From Lucinisca nassula (Eukaryota > Mollusca > Bivalvia > Lucinida > Lucinidae), in contig OY757014.1 in assembly GCA_963580285.1 (NCBI GenBank), forward strand, positions 103,108,072 to 103,172,071: a stretch of DNA of 64,000 nucleotides, given 5' to 3'. How positions within the stretch are numbered: position 1 is the first letter of the stretch; every line of letters starts with the position of its first letter. This document shows, in pieces, positions 1 to 11,031 of this stretch. The notes under the pieces are model-generated. The model had not been told where the DNA came from, searched no databases, and saw nothing but the letters and a program-made list of their open reading frames with translations. The position numbers were made by a program, and so were the translations under genes.

Positions 1-615
1 GAAACGTTTCCAGTATAAATTTAAGTCTGTCCGCCATTGTTCTTTGTTAAACCAGATAAATAAGACTCAGAGTACATTTGCATCCACTGAAGTTTGTAGT
101 CCGATATATGGTTAAGTCACTTTCTGCTCTTTTTATTCCAATCTAACACAATTATTCATTCGTTTTGTTGAAGGGATAAAAAGTTCTCAGGAGAACAGCT
201 GCAACATGTATCACATCTTGATGCAGTACGCATATTCATAAGCCTGATGCGGGCACCCTTGTCAGAAAACCGCCAAAGACCTGGCTTAATAATTTTTGGT
301 CAGTGCCAGAGCGATCTTGGCTCTGATTGGCTAGCACAACACACCCCACAGACACCATGCGTGTTCCTGGAAGAGGCCGTGTGCAAAACTCAGTATTTGA
401 ATAGTTTTGGATGCTAAAAACAGATTTCTAGGAAGTCCAGCCTAATATGGCTTGCAGCCAAAACAAGTGTGCCTATCTACCGAGACAAAACGAGACCCTG
501 GGAAAGGTCAAGGATATTGTTGGAATCAGCTGATTCAAAACAACACAGGCCAAATCACACTCACACTTTAAAACAAGATTAAACCTTAATCTCTCTATAA
601 TATATGGACTCGGAT
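1..615. other. No gene recognised
   Basis: Stops are frequent in all frames and no repeat family seen elsewhere in the window was recognised here. The final bases include the left target duplication (actcggat, 608-615) of the SINE that follows. Confidence 0.5.
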
Positions 616-930
616 CGGGACCGGCCTCGGTAGCTCAGTCGGATGCGCGTCTGACTGGTGATCAGGAGGACGCGGGTTCGATACCTGCCGGGGTCGGCAA
701 CATTCTTTCGTAGAGATTGATCATGAAATCTTTTCTACGGTCATTCTCTCCCTTCCGCTGATTCAAGAAGGGCAGCTGTCAGTTTCTGGCGAAAGAATGT
801 GCACTGTACTGGTTAACCGCTTACGTTTTAGCCTGCCCAGGAAAAGTGTGAATAGGTAAACTGATCGGCTCAAAAATGACCTAAAACAGCGTTGACTGGG
901 TCGTTAAACTCCAATACAAACAAACAAAAA
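616..930 (+). mobile_element. SINE-beta: tRNA-headed SINE with 8 bp target duplication
   Basis: The head (623-698) can be folded as a tRNA: a 7 bp acceptor stem with G-T pairs, an anticodon arm with loop ctggtga (apparent anticodon GGT), and a T-arm gcggg/cctgc. The body runs through 'ggttaaccgcttacg' and 'gcctgcccagg' to a tail 'gcgttgactgggtcgttaaac' type sequence followed by acaaacaaacaaa. The copy is flanked by actcggat at 608-615 and 931-938. A bona fide tRNA gene is less likely because of the SINE body, the caaa tail and the duplication. Truncated relatives lie at 12.75, 23.6 and 48.2 kb. Confidence 0.85.
631..685 (+). promoter_or_regulatory. RNA polymerase III A and B boxes of SINE-beta
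   Basis: The A box is tagctcagtcgg (631-642) and the B box is ggttcgatacc (675-685). Their spacing matches an internal Pol III promoter inherited from the tRNA ancestor. Confidence 0.75.
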
Positions 931-1004
931 ACTCGGATTTGGCGTCCCTCTCCGTTGGTACCACAAATAACATAGAGTATTACAGAGGACATCAATACAA
1001 TGCC

Positions 1005-1307
1005 TAGGCCCCCGCCCATAGGGGCTTGAAGAAATATATGGGCTGCACGATGCTTCCACGCAGAGCTGAATCCGGCCCGCACACTAGTAGTGGTAAACCG
1101 CTTGGAGGATCTAAGCCTGTCCAGGAACCGCGGTGCGAGGCGGACCGTCCATGCTAATAAACCCTATTGGTTTCATTGGGCGACAGGGCTTTGAGATGTC
1201 ATTTCATCTCAGTGTCGGGTAAAAGTCCCACAAAATTGGAAGCAACGTCTCCAAAGTGACCTTTGCAGTGTTGACGGGGACGTTAAACCTCAAATCAAAC
1301 AAACAAA
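1005..1307 (+). mobile_element. SINE-alpha copy with 14 bp target duplication
   Basis: This is a nearly complete copy. It runs from the GC-rich head (cccgcccataggggcttgaag) to the tail (gacggggacgttaaacctc, then caaacaaacaaa). The sequence atcaatacaatgcc occurs at 991-1004 and again at 1308-1321, a perfect 14 bp target-site duplication. No tRNA A or B box is evident in the head, so the origin of the 5' part is unknown. The duplication and tail indicate LINE-dependent retroposition. Confidence 0.88.
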
Positions 1308-1382
1308 ATCAATACAATGCCAAACACATTCACTTTACTTCTGTAATACTGCGGTACAATACACATGTACTGTGTTTAACCC

Positions 1383-2252
1383 GGGTCGGTCTAAAACGCT
1401 GAATTTCTTGCTGAATTCAGCGACCTGCTGATCAGCTTATTGGGTCTAAAACGCTGAATTGCTGATATGCTGAATTTTATTATTTACAAGTTTTTCACGG
1501 CGTATTTTGCTTGGGTTTTGGGATTTTTTATTATGCAGTCCATAAATATAGTAAGCAATGATTAAGAGAAATGATTATTTTTTTATTATTTTGTTTTCCG
1601 GAAGAGCGACTGAAAATAGCCATAAAACTCGCAGTCAGCTGCAGGTACCCCAAAATTTTAAATGACTATTTGCAGTCATTCTATTTGACTGCAACTTACA
1701 TTTATCGGCCCCCCGACCATCGGGGCTTGAAGTAATAGATGGGCTGCATGATGCTTCCACGCAGAGCTGAAACCGACCCGAACACGAGTATTGGTAAACC
1801 GCTAAGATGATCTAAGCCTGCCCAAGCAATGCGGTGCGAGTCGGACCGTCCATGCTTATAAACCCATCTCAATGTCGGGTAAAAGTCCCACAAAATTGGA
1901 AGCAACGTCTCCAAAATGACCTATACTATGTTGACGGGACGTTAAACTTCTAATCAAACAAATGCGCCATCGAAGACTCGGATCAGGCTGCGCATCTAAG
2001 CAGTCTATTCATAATATGCATGGACGCTCAGCATGAAAACATGCCTATATATTTTTGACCTCATCGAACCCCACTTTTATATATTAAAATCGGGGATTGG
2101 AGGGCTAATAATTATTTTTCTTATTTCTGATCTAAAACATAGGTTGTGTGTACTCGTTAGAACCGCTTCCAGTCTAGGTTTTGTGCAAAAACAAGAAAAT
2201 ATTTTAATTTTTTAATTTAATTTTTTATCTGGAATTGTCCATTCTGTAAGTA
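1383..2252. repeat. Outer long inverted repeat, left arm
   Basis: Its reverse complement is found at 7615-8220 with roughly 90% identity by eye. The arm carries two 'tctaaaacgctgaatt' segments, a 'ctgaaaatagccataaaa' block, a 'gactcggatcaggctgcgcat' type block and a half-copy of FB-1. A SINE-alpha (1707-1963) interrupts this arm and is missing from the other. Confidence 0.85.
1707..1963 (+). mobile_element. SINE-alpha copy inside the left outer arm
   Basis: It has the canonical head, middle (gtaaaagtcccacaaaattg) and tail (gacgggacgttaaac), but about 50 bp are missing between 'cttataaaccc' and 'atctcaatgtcg'. It is absent from the right arm, so it inserted after the arms were duplicated. A clear target duplication was not seen. 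Confidence 0.8.
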
Positions 2253-2401
2253 TATTTTAATATGCCAAAACAAAGTATGTACATGTATTTTTATGTTGCA
2301 TGCTTGGTTGTTTTGTTGGATTTGGGGTGAACAAGCTAAAAGCGGAATAAATAAATATATAAATAAATCTTGACGTATAATTAATGACAACCGCTCTGTG
2401 A

Positions 2402-2576
2402 CTCAATAACCGGTAGCTTGATAATCGTTTAACGAAGCCGTTGAGTGGTTATTGGAATGTCAGTTGTTATCGATAAATACATTATAGGATTTCAATAAAC
2501 GGTACCCCGATAATCGATTAACTAAGGCGCTGAGTGGTTATTGACATGTCATTTGCTATCGATAATTGCATTATAG
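2402..2576. repeat. Tandem dimer of an ~88 bp unit
   Basis: The units at 2402-2487 and 2491-2576 share 'gataatcg', 'gagtggttattg', 'atgtca' and 'atcgata...cattatag' in the same order with about 80% similarity. No further copy was seen. Confidence 0.7.
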
Positions 2577-2689
2577 CTCTACAATCACAACCACAAAAAG
2601 GTATACATGTTTCTGTGGTACCTAAGAAAAACATAGGAATTGCATCCAGAAAACTTACTTTATGCATTTAAATTCTTAAATCCCACTTT

Positions 2690-2830
2690 AATACAGTTAA
2701 TCTGGGGGTTTACAGGGTATGCATTATTTTTCGTATTTTTGCTCACAAATGGATTGTGGGTACCGAGGCTGTTCTATCGAGTTCCCACAATCTTTGTTTT
2801 GAGCTGAACTGAATAAAATGTAAAGTTCAA
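2690..2830. repeat. Degenerate FB-1 foldback
   Basis: It contains 'gggtttacagggtatgcatta', 'attgtgggtaccgaggc' and the inverse 'cgagttcccacaatct', recognisable as the arms of FB-1 with a decayed centre. Confidence 0.55.
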
Positions 2831-2931
2831 TTGATGCACGGCTGCGCGACTGAACAGATTGATATGCCCGGGTACAGGCAAAGGCGAGACACAGAATTTC
2901 TTAAGAAAACCCCGACTGCTTCCTTACGTGG

Positions 2932-3141
2932 CCCCCGCCCATAGGGGCTTGAAGAAATATATGGGCTGGATGATGTCTCGTTTCCACGCAGAGCTGAATC
3001 CGGCCCTGGTTTAACTAGTCGACAGGGCTTGAGATGTCATTTCATCTTAATGTCGGGTAAAAGTCCCACAAAATTGGAAGCCACATCTCCAAAATGACCT
3101 TTACAGTGTTGACGGGGACATTAAACATCAAATCAAACAAA
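2932..3141 (+). mobile_element. SINE-alpha copy, internally deleted
   Basis: Head and tail are present but about 90 bp of the middle (the 'gcacacgagtactggtaaacc' region) is missing. It is flanked by tccttacgtgg (2921-2931) and tccttatgtgg (3142-3152), an 11 bp duplication with one mismatch. Confidence 0.8.
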
Positions 3142-3174
3142 TCCTTATGTGGCTGAATAAGCTAGGAATTGAGG

Positions 3175-3625
3175 GAAGACACTATGTATAGGTCATTTTG
3201 GAAACGTTGCTTCAGATTTTGTGGGACTATTTTTACCCGACATTGAGATCTCAAGCCCTGCCGTCTAATGAAATGAACAGGGTTTATATGGATGGACTCG
3301 CTCAACTTTGTGTTGCGTAAAATTTTGTGGGTCCCACCAATCGAGACTTTAAGAATTAGATGGGCTGCGTGATGCTTCATCGCAGAGCTGAAACCGACCG
3401 CACAAGAGTACTGATAAACCCCTTATAGGATCCAAGCCTGTCCCGTCAAACCGGTGCGAGTCGGACCGTTAATGCTTAAAAAACTTTATTGGTTTCATTG
3501 GGCGACAGCGCTTGAGATGTCATTTCATCTCAATGTCGGGAAAAAGACCCACAGAATTGGAAGCAATGTCTCCAAAATGACCTATACAGTTTTGACGGGG
3601 ATATTAGGCCCCAATCAAACAAACT
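3175..3625. mobile_element. Two SINE-alpha copies in inverted orientation
   Basis: A minus-strand 3' part (about 3175-3310) is followed directly by a plus-strand copy (about 3338-3625) ending in gacggggatattaggcc and caaacaaac. Both are diverged. Confidence 0.7.
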
Positions 3626-3769
3626 ATCATGTTTTGTTGGACTATTACCAAACATTGACGTTGCAGGCAATGATCATGTAGCCATTCTATTTCTTTTGGT
3701 TTTGGGGGTTGCGTTAGTCTTCTAATTTCTATTTCAGTACACGGGTTGTGGGTTGTCGTTTTACTCATG

Positions 3770-3870
3770 TTGCTAGTCAAAATATGGATTGTGGGCGCTA
3801 GAAAGAACCACTTTGGTAAGGTGGTACTAATAAGAATCCACAATCTTTGTTTCTGGACAATAATCAACAG
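3770..3870. repeat. Degenerate foldback related to FB-1
   Basis: It shows 'caaaatatggattgtgggcg' and the inverse 'aatccacaatctttgtttc' around a decayed centre. Confidence 0.45.
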
Positions 3871-4565
3871 GGTATTATGATTATAACCCCGTAACGCCCC
3901 ATTCTTCTCTATACAAAGTGATATTCATTGCTTATGCTTGTTTTTTTTTCGTGGGGGAGGGGGGGTCTACACCTAGTGTCCCCTTTTAAGAGAACACCTT
4001 TTTGACTGTTCAAAGGGGTCTTGAAGACCACTTAAAGGGGTATTGAAGACCATTTAAGATCAGTTGGTCAGTCCCATAGGTGGTTTTCATAAAGAAATTT
4101 ACTAGTTCTGTATTTTGTCAGTGGCTGAACATTTAACATGTACGCATCAGAATGGGGGAGTCATTTTAAGTCCGTTACTTTGTTTCCTGTGATTTGTTTC
4201 CGCGCACCTTGGACACTATGTAGATTACCCGGATCAGACTATTTTCTACAAGAGTATACACAAACTTGACATCCCACTTTAATTGGCAATGGATCACTCA
4301 GAAATTATTATTGGGAAGATAGTATTGTCCTATATGTGTTAATTCCATTAAGTATTAAAGTGTGCGGTGGACCTGACGGCAATTCACACCTACAAATAGG
4401 ACAATTCACACCTACAAGTAGGACAATAGTAGTTAATCCTATTATTTAGATAAGTGTATTGTTAAAGAATCTGATACAGTAGTTAATCTACTCGAACGCT
4501 TATCTACCACCTTTGTTTTTGAACAGAATTGAGAGAAATATTGTTTAGCACAGCAAACCTTATTT

Positions 4566-4814
4566 GTGAATGGTGTCCTTATATATACGGAAAACCCCAG
4601 TTTTCTCTATAAAAATTGGGGTTTATGGTGGATGGGAACACCTTCAGGAGAGCACCTTTTGTCTCCAATGTCAGCAGGGGTCAACTCTTTAAGAGTAGAC
4701 CCCATTTTCAGTAGGACAGGGCTTATAAAAAAGCGAACAGGAAGTCCAGAAAGTTGTCTCCCTTTGAAAAATGGCAAAACATATGTCAGGTGTTCTCATT
4801 CCCATTAAAGGGGT
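4566..4814. mobile_element. FB-1 end plus R4 MITE
   Basis: Bases 4566-4630 match the 'ccccagttttctctataaa' end of FB-1. Bases 4630-4814 match R4 ('gggaacaccttcaggagag', 'aggggtcaactctt', 'acagggcttata', 'ccctttgaaaaatgg'). Better R4 copies are at 18294-18682 and 20011-20287. The long plus-strand frame here is a by-product of the repeats. Confidence 0.6.
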
Positions 4815-4919
4815 AAACGTTGCACGGACTTGTAGGATGTTGATCAGAAATAAGAAAATTAATGGTTAACCCTGATATATTTAAGGGCAACGCGAAATAG
4901 CCATAGAAAAAAACAAACA

Positions 4920-5160
4920 CCACAAAATGAAATATAGAAAATTCTGATATTATCCATATTTCTGCTCAAAATATAGACTGTAGGAACTCGTTAGAACCTC
5001 TTCGGGGATGCGGTTCTAACGAGTACCCACAATCTATGTTGTTGTCTTTTAAGAGAAACAAAGAAAGATTATGTGCACCCCAAAACCCAAGTTTTACTAT
5101 GTAAAAGTGGAGTTTATGGTGGTCATATTTTATATGCGTGTTTTCGTGATGTATTCGGTG
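4920..5160. mobile_element. FB-1 foldback
   Basis: Arms run from 'atatttctgctcaaaatat' to 'acgagtacccacaatctatg' around the palindrome centre near 5008. The right flank 'gtaaaagtggagtttatgg' ends at the typical 'atgcgtgttttcgtgatg' terminus. Confidence 0.7.
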
Positions 5161-5164
5161 CGAA

Positions 5165-5775
5165 GCGACGCTCCAGATCAGTATGTCTGATCCAGGTTTA
5201 CATGTTTATGCAGAAGTTTTGGGGTCTATGTATAAGCGTATTTCTTTCATTCTTAAATAAGTATTGCAGGATTAACTGCTAAGTTGTTGTTTGCCAGCTG
5301 TCTGTTGCAAATTTTCAAATGGAATCTTACACGGCACTTATTTTGTTTTTCTTTATTTTTCCCTGTTTGGCTAGTATATAGAGTTTAATGGCCCAGTCAA
5401 GATTATTAAATAATCCGGAATTAATGTTACACAGAACAAAAAGTGGTTCAGCTTGCTATTCTGCATCAAGCAGTTATGCACATCATTCTAGCTGACATTT
5501 AATTAAGCAAGTCCATGTAATGGGTACAGTACATGGGTTGTACGTGCGCATACATGATATTTGATGTCTGTTCAAGATTTGACGGTTCTCTTTAGAATTG
5601 CTTCATTGTGGCTCATTAGAATAGTCTAGAAGAGTGTTCACACGAGCGGAAATAAGAAAAAACAAACATGTATCTAAATTTTTCACCTTAATCTCATGTA
5701 TAGAGGCACCCGTATATAGGCATATTTGCCTGATTGGCTATGTTCAGAGTTAAGTCTCAGACTTAACGGGCATCC
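5165..5775. other. No gene or known repeat recognised
   Basis: The stretch is AT-rich and stop-rich in all frames. I see no motif beyond short simple sequence. Confidence 0.45.
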
Positions 5776-6465
5776 ACACGGGTGGTAATCAGGGGAACTA
5801 GCTCGAAAATGAGTCAATGGCAATTTGTTCCCTCGACACATCCGGGAACTCTCGAGCTAGCTCCATCACCAAGAAACTCGTAAACAAAGGTTGGTCTCGA
5901 AGAGTTTTATCACCATTTTTTTCTTTGTAAGCTATTTATAAAGAAATCCGGCAATGCAGTTCCACATGGAAATGATTTAACTTTATACCCCGCTAGAATT
6001 TGCCATGGAAATTTGCAGCGCTGGAGTATAAATGAAAGTCAACTTTTTATCACGGACCTGAAAAATTGTCAATTTATGTCATCACGGAGATTTTGGCCGG
6101 TGGTTTTTCATTTTCCGTCAAAAGTACGCCCTTCACACCCACAGAAACAACATCCCTGGTGAAATGAAACATGGAAAGTTTGAAATAAGCGAAAAAAAAA
6201 TGGCCGTGATTAAGTAACTTGCGACTTATGACGAAATTACTGTCCGAGCTAGTCTTCTCGACAAGGAGCTAGTTCACTCGACATGGAGATAGTCCCCTCA
6301 AAGAAAGAAAGAAAATAAAACATTCATCAGATTCGATGTCTTTCTATGGTCCCACCCAGGTTATCCAACTGGTTTCTTTACCTCTGGCTAGTTGGGTAAC
6401 AAGATGCTATGCCCCAAAGGCGTCCCCCAGTCGTTTCTCCCGGTTCGTTTCGCCCCAATTTTGCC
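5776..6465. repeat. Inner long inverted repeat, left arm
   Basis: It pairs with 6838-7556 at well over 90% identity by eye. Shared landmarks are 'gggtggtaatcaggggaact', 'catccgggaactctcgagct', 'gcaatgcagttccacat', 'ccgagctagtcttctcgac' and 'atgctatgccccaaaggcg'. Small differences include poly-A/T tract length. The enclosed loop is about 370 bp. Confidence 0.9.
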
Positions 6466-6548
6466 GGTAGGAATCAAATACTTCATTTATTTAATCAATC
6501 CTTCAACGACACTCGCATTTGTGTGCATATATATTTTCTTTCTTTTTC

Positions 6549-6735
6549 CATCCATCCTTCCATCCATCTACCCACCGACCCATCAATCCATCCGTCCGCC
6601 TGTCTGTCCGTCTATATGCTCCTTCGTCCATCCGTCCTCCAATGGACCAATCCATCCAAATACCCACTCATCCCTTTCTGTAGTGTACCCATCCATCCAT
6701 CCATCAATCATACCATCCTTCCATCTATCCAGAAT
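6549..6735. repeat. Degenerate (CCAT)n simple repeat
   Basis: Repeats of ccat, tccatc and cccatc fill the loop of the inner inverted repeat. Open frames of 100-120 codons here on both strands come from the stop-poor repeat and are not credible genes. Confidence 0.85.
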
Positions 6736-6837
6736 CCATTGATCGGCTCCAAATGGGGGGGGGGGCGAAGCAACTAGGTGGGCGAAATGACTAAGGGGGC
6801 GAAAAGACCAGGCTCTGTTGGCAAACAAGTAGGGGTT

Positions 6838-7556
6838 CAAAATGGGGGCGAAACGAACAGGGAGAAACGACTGGTGACGCCTTTGGGGCATAGCATCTTG
6901 TTACCCAACTGGCCAGAGGTAAAGAAACAAGTTGGATAACCTGGGTGGGACCATAGAAAGACATCGAATCTGATGAATGTTTCATTTTCTTTTCTTTTTT
7001 TTTTTTTTTTTTTCTTTTTTTTGAGGGGACTATCTCCATGTCGAGTGAACTAGCTCCTTGTCGAGAAGACTAGCTCGGACAGTAATTTCGTCATAAGTCG
7101 CAAGTTACGTAATCACGGCCAAATTTTTTTTTTTTTTTTTTTTTTTTGCTTATTTCAAACTTTCCATGTTTCATTTCACCAGGGATGTTGTTTCTATGGG
7201 TGTGAAGGGCGTACTTTTGACGGAAAATGAAAAGCCACCGGCCAAAATTCCCGTAATGACATAAATTGACAATTTTTTAGGCCCGTGATAAAAAGGTTAC
7301 TTTCATTCATACTCCAGCGCTGCAAATTTCCATGGCAAATTCTATCGGGGTACAAAGTTAAATCATTTCTATGTGGAACTGCATTGCCGGATTTTTTTAT
7401 AAATAGCTTACAAAGAAAAAACATGGTGATAAAACTCTTCCAGGCCTACCTTTGTTTACGAGTTTCTTGGTGATGGAGCTAGCTCGAGAGTTTCCGGATG
7501 TGTCGAGGGAACAAATTTCCATTGACTCATTTTCGAGCTAGTTCCCCTGATTACCA
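6838..7556. repeat. Inner long inverted repeat, right arm
   Basis: This is the reverse complement of 5776-6465. It holds two poly-T tracts (near 6997-7022 and 7125-7147) where the left arm has shorter purine tracts. It almost abuts the right arm of the outer repeat, so 6838-8220 is nearly continuous inverted-repeat DNA. Confidence 0.9.
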
Positions 7557-7614
7557 CCCGTGATCCACATAATGAAAACACGCCTATTCAAACAGTGAAA
7601 ATTTAATTGCCTAA

Positions 7615-8220
7615 AATGAACAATTCCAGATAAAAAATAAAATATTGTCCTTGTTTCTGCACAAAACCCAGATTGGAGGCGGTTCTAACGAGTACACACA
7701 ACCTATGTTTTAGATCAGAAATAAAAATAATGATTATCCCTCCAACCATCCCCCTCCCCCCCCCCCCCCATACACGTTTACAATATAAAATTGGGTTTCC
7801 AGGGGGTCAAAATATATAGGCATGTTTTCTTGATGAACGTCCATGAATATTATGAATAGACTGCTTGGATGCGCAGCCTGATCCGAGTCTTCTAATGCGC
7901 ACATGTTAGTTGCAGGAATATAGAATGACTGCTAATAGTCATTTAAATGTTTTGTGGGTACTTGCAGTTGACCATTTTATGGCTATTTTCAGTCGCTCTT
8001 CCGTAAAACAAAGAAAAAAAGGTATATAATCATTTCTTAATCATTGCTTACTATATTTATGGACTGCACAATAACAAATCCCAAAACCCAAGCAAAATAC
8101 GCCGTGAAAAACATGTAAATAATAAAATTCAGCATATCAGCAATTCAGCGTTTTAGACCCCTAAAGCTGATCAGCAGGTCGCTGAATTCAGCAAGAAATT
8201 CAGCGTTTTAGAACGGCCCG
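7615..8220. repeat. Outer long inverted repeat, right arm
   Basis: This is the reverse complement of 1383-2252 without the SINE-alpha. It includes a long C tract (about 7755-7768) in the FB-1-like part that the left arm lacks. Confidence 0.85.
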
Positions 8221-8487
8221 TTTAACCCATTGTATACTAGTGGACTCTTCCATTGCTATATGTTGGACAAGTCCATTTGTCATATAAGCCTATTTTTTCG
8301 TTTTTATTTTATTTTTGACAGAAAACTCTGTGAGCAAATAGCGTAGGTCCTGACTGGTCTGGGCCTGCACTGTTCGCCAAGGTACCCCTATACGGGTTTC
8401 CGACATGCAATGGGTTAGTGTTTTTATGGCAGAAGAGAAAGTGCATACGTTTAGAAAGTGATGTATGATAGGAGAGACGTTTGGAAA

Positions 8488-9487
8488 TACGAGGGCAACT
8501 CAATAAGTAACCAGCCTATCCCATTTCCAATTGACTGAAACAACCAAGATTTTTAGGCCTTGTTTCAATACATGTTTTAGGCATGAGGGCAAAATTGCAC
8601 CCTTGTCGTATTATTCACTCAAAAGATATTGTACGTCTGGCATGGCTAGCGATGCAAAAGCAAGCTTTTAGTCAAATGTTTAGTACCGTGTTGCATTTGA
8701 AAGGGAAAACAGGTTAGGTCAGGAAATTTCTGCTCCGTCGTGTGCGTATAAATAGTTTAATTTTGGGTTGGGGAATTCAAGCGCGGTAGAACGTCTTTAG
8801 AATACGAAACCAGATCTGGACGCCCATCAGATGCCACCGATGATGAAATTTGGAACAAAGTGCGGAATCTGGTGTACTCTTATAGTCGAATTAAGATGAT
8901 GCATTATACATTTCAACATTTCACGTGGTAGCGTTTCACAATTTTACATGATCGCTTGGGTATGCTCAAGCTAACAGCCCGTTTGGTCCCAAAATCCCTT
9001 AGCGACGAGCAAATGACAACCAGAGCATCAGTAGGCAGCGGTTTAGATCAAAGGAAGATGATTTTCTTTCACGTCTGATGGTTGTAGATGATACCTGCGT
9101 CCATTATTATGAGCCAGAGAATAAAACTCCAAGTCGCCAGTGGGTAGGGCCGGGTTCTCCGAGGCCAAAAGAGTTCAAAATGCAACCCTCTGCTGGCAAG
9201 GTGATGGAAACTGTATTTTTGGACACACAATGCGTCATTATGTTAAGACTTCTTAGCAAAGAAAAGTACAATATGCAGATTTGCTCGACCAACTGAAAAC
9301 TACGATCCGTGAAAAACGCCGAGGTAAACTCTCCAAAGGGCTTCTTCAGTTCTTGGCTGATGGCACTGGAACAGCGTTGGTCCAAGTGTATCATTCTAGA
9401 GGGCAATTACATAGAAAAAAGAAGAGAGCGATCTCACCCAGAAATAAGTTAAGTGGATTCATTTATTTAATATTTAACTTTGCTTGA
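8488..9487 (+). pseudogene. mariner transposase remnant (copy 1)
   Basis: A cut-and-paste transposase relic of the mariner group. The left end tacgagggcaactcaataag resembles a mariner inverted repeat. Weak traces of the helix-turn-helix half (e.g. 'MPPMMKFGTK', 'FNISRGSVSQF') precede a better-preserved block at 9078-9296 with VDDTCVHYYEPENK, the 'GSPRPKEFK' stretch and 'PSAGKVMETVF'. That block contains the first catalytic Asp (VDDT). The frame then shifts to 'LLDQLKTTIREKRRGKLSKG' (about 9283-9342). It jumps to a C-terminal-like segment, so the region with the last two catalytic Asp residues is deleted. No right inverted repeat was found. The element is dead. Confidence 0.8.
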
Positions 9488-9840
9488 ACAGTATACACAG
9501 GGCTCTCGAAAGTGAGAGTCAGGATTGATTTCCAGACCGTTTCATTTGCAGACAGAACTCTCCCACCCGTAGTCAGCACCAACTTGCTGCAGCACGATAC
9601 AACAAACTACTGGAAGTTCGGGAGGAAGGGGCATACATAGCCACTTCTCACATATCCCATCGGGCACACAACGCGCACTCAAGACGTTGTATCGACGTCG
9701 ATACGGTATAGCAACTTTCTAGTGTGAATCTTTGTGACTCGAAAAGCACGGTCAAATCATGAGAAACGTCACATACCGCATAACGAACAGCAACGGGTCA
9801 GACGAACCTGCGCATTACGTAAACTCGCCCAAACAAATGC
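9488..9840. other. No gene recognised
   Basis: I see no repeat family here. A short open frame at 9759-10016 runs into FB-1 and is a chance frame. Confidence 0.4.
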
Positions 9841-10060
9841 ATTGTAAATTTTACCACCGAAAAAAAAACGAAACTTTTAAGATGAAAAATTGTCATATTT
9901 TTCTTATTTCTGCTCATAATATAGATTCAGGCGGTTCAAACAAGTACCCACAAAATTTTAGAGCAGGCATAAGAAAAATAAGATTTACACCTGTAAACTC
10001 CAGGTTTACTATATAAAAGTGGGGGTTCAAGGGGATCAAAATTATATGGGCCCCGTCAAG
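9841..10060. mobile_element. FB-1 foldback, centre deleted
   Basis: It has 'atttttcttatttctgctca' on the left and 'agcaggcataagaaaaata' on the right, with the central palindrome mostly lost. Outer ends resemble the 'tatataaaagtgggg...attatatggg' subfamily. Confidence 0.65.
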
Positions 10061-10074
10061 CGATTTTGGTACTT

Positions 10075-10300
10075 ATCGCCTATGCGAGCAGCGAAGGTTC
10101 AGTCGAGCCTGCGCATCCGCGCAGTCTCGCCAGAACCTTCGCTGCTCGTTCATACAAGCAGTGAACTAAGAGGAACCTTCAGACAGAAAGCCATATCCCT
10201 AGCCCCTCTGAATGGCTGGGCATGCGCAGTTAAAATTTGTCATTACGGAATGCTCGAAGACACAAATTCGCTTGGCGGGGCTCATATATGTATGTTTTCG
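10075..10300. repeat. Short hairpin and dispersed repeat
   Basis: The 15 bp arms gagcagcgaaggttc (10086-10100) and gaaccttcgctgctc (10133-10147) form a perfect inverted repeat. The following 10175-10290 ('cccctctgaatggctgggca', 'atgctcgaagacacaa') recurs at 48593-48705 at about 95% identity. Confidence 0.75.
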
Positions 10301-10369
10301 TGATGGCAAAAGCGCAGAGCCTTTGCTGCTCGCAGACATGAAGTTGATACATGTATCTGAAAGTTTTCG

Positions 10370-10666
10370 GCCCCCGCCCATCGGGGCTTGAAGAAATAGA
10401 TGGTTCCCCTCAGAGCTGAAACCGACCCGCACACGAGTACTGGTAAACCGCTTACTGGATCTAAGCCTGCCCAGGCAAAGCGGTGCGCACGAGTCGGACC
10501 GCCGATGCTTATAAACCCTATTGGTTTCATTGGGCGACAGGGCTTGAGATGTCATTTTATCTCAATGTCGGGTAAAAGTCCCACAAAATTGGAAGCAACG
10601 TCTCCAAAATGACATTTACAGTGTTGACGGGGACGTTAAACCTCAAACCAAACAAACAAAGACATG
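10370..10666 (+). mobile_element. SINE-alpha copy with an unusually long flanking duplication
   Basis: A full-length copy. The left flank 'gacatgaagttgatacatg' (from about 10333) and right flank 'gacatgaagtggatacatg' (from about 10661) are similar over about 34 bp with a few mismatches, longer than the 11-14 bp seen at other copies. Confidence 0.85.
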
Positions 10667-10989
10667 AAGTGGATACATGTACCTAAAATTCTTGCATCTA
10701 GCTCTACTAACTGGCTGCGCATGCGCATTTGAAGAATCATAACTTGAGGAATTATATGGTCTTTTTCTCATGCACCGTCTCAATTGATTAGCCATTGTTA
10801 TAACAGGTAGATTTTGATACTTTATGCATACTGAAACACTGGAAGCTGTTGCATACATAACTTGTCGATTTCTTTGCTTGCAATATAAGTAAGTATATTT
10901 TTAATTTAAAATTGCTTTCAACCTGGACAGCTTTAACTTGATGTGGTGATTTTAAGTTACATTGAAGCTAGAACTGCCACTATTTCGAG

Positions 10990-10997
10990 TTTTATTT

Positions 10998-11031
<34 letters not shown>

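Noticed and set aside
623..698. Functional tRNA gene (apparent anticodon GGT)
   Set aside because: It is fused to a SINE body with caaa tail and flanked by a target duplication, so it is the head of a retroposon.
6549..6735. CRISPR-like array
   Set aside because: Short four-base periodicity, no spacers, eukaryotic context. The 38 bp and 21 bp arrays likewise have no unique spacers.
6392..7039. Overlapping frames of 80-120 codons on both strands
   Set aside because: They arise from the (CCAT)n tract and inverted-repeat arms; Pro/Ser/His-rich, with no domain.
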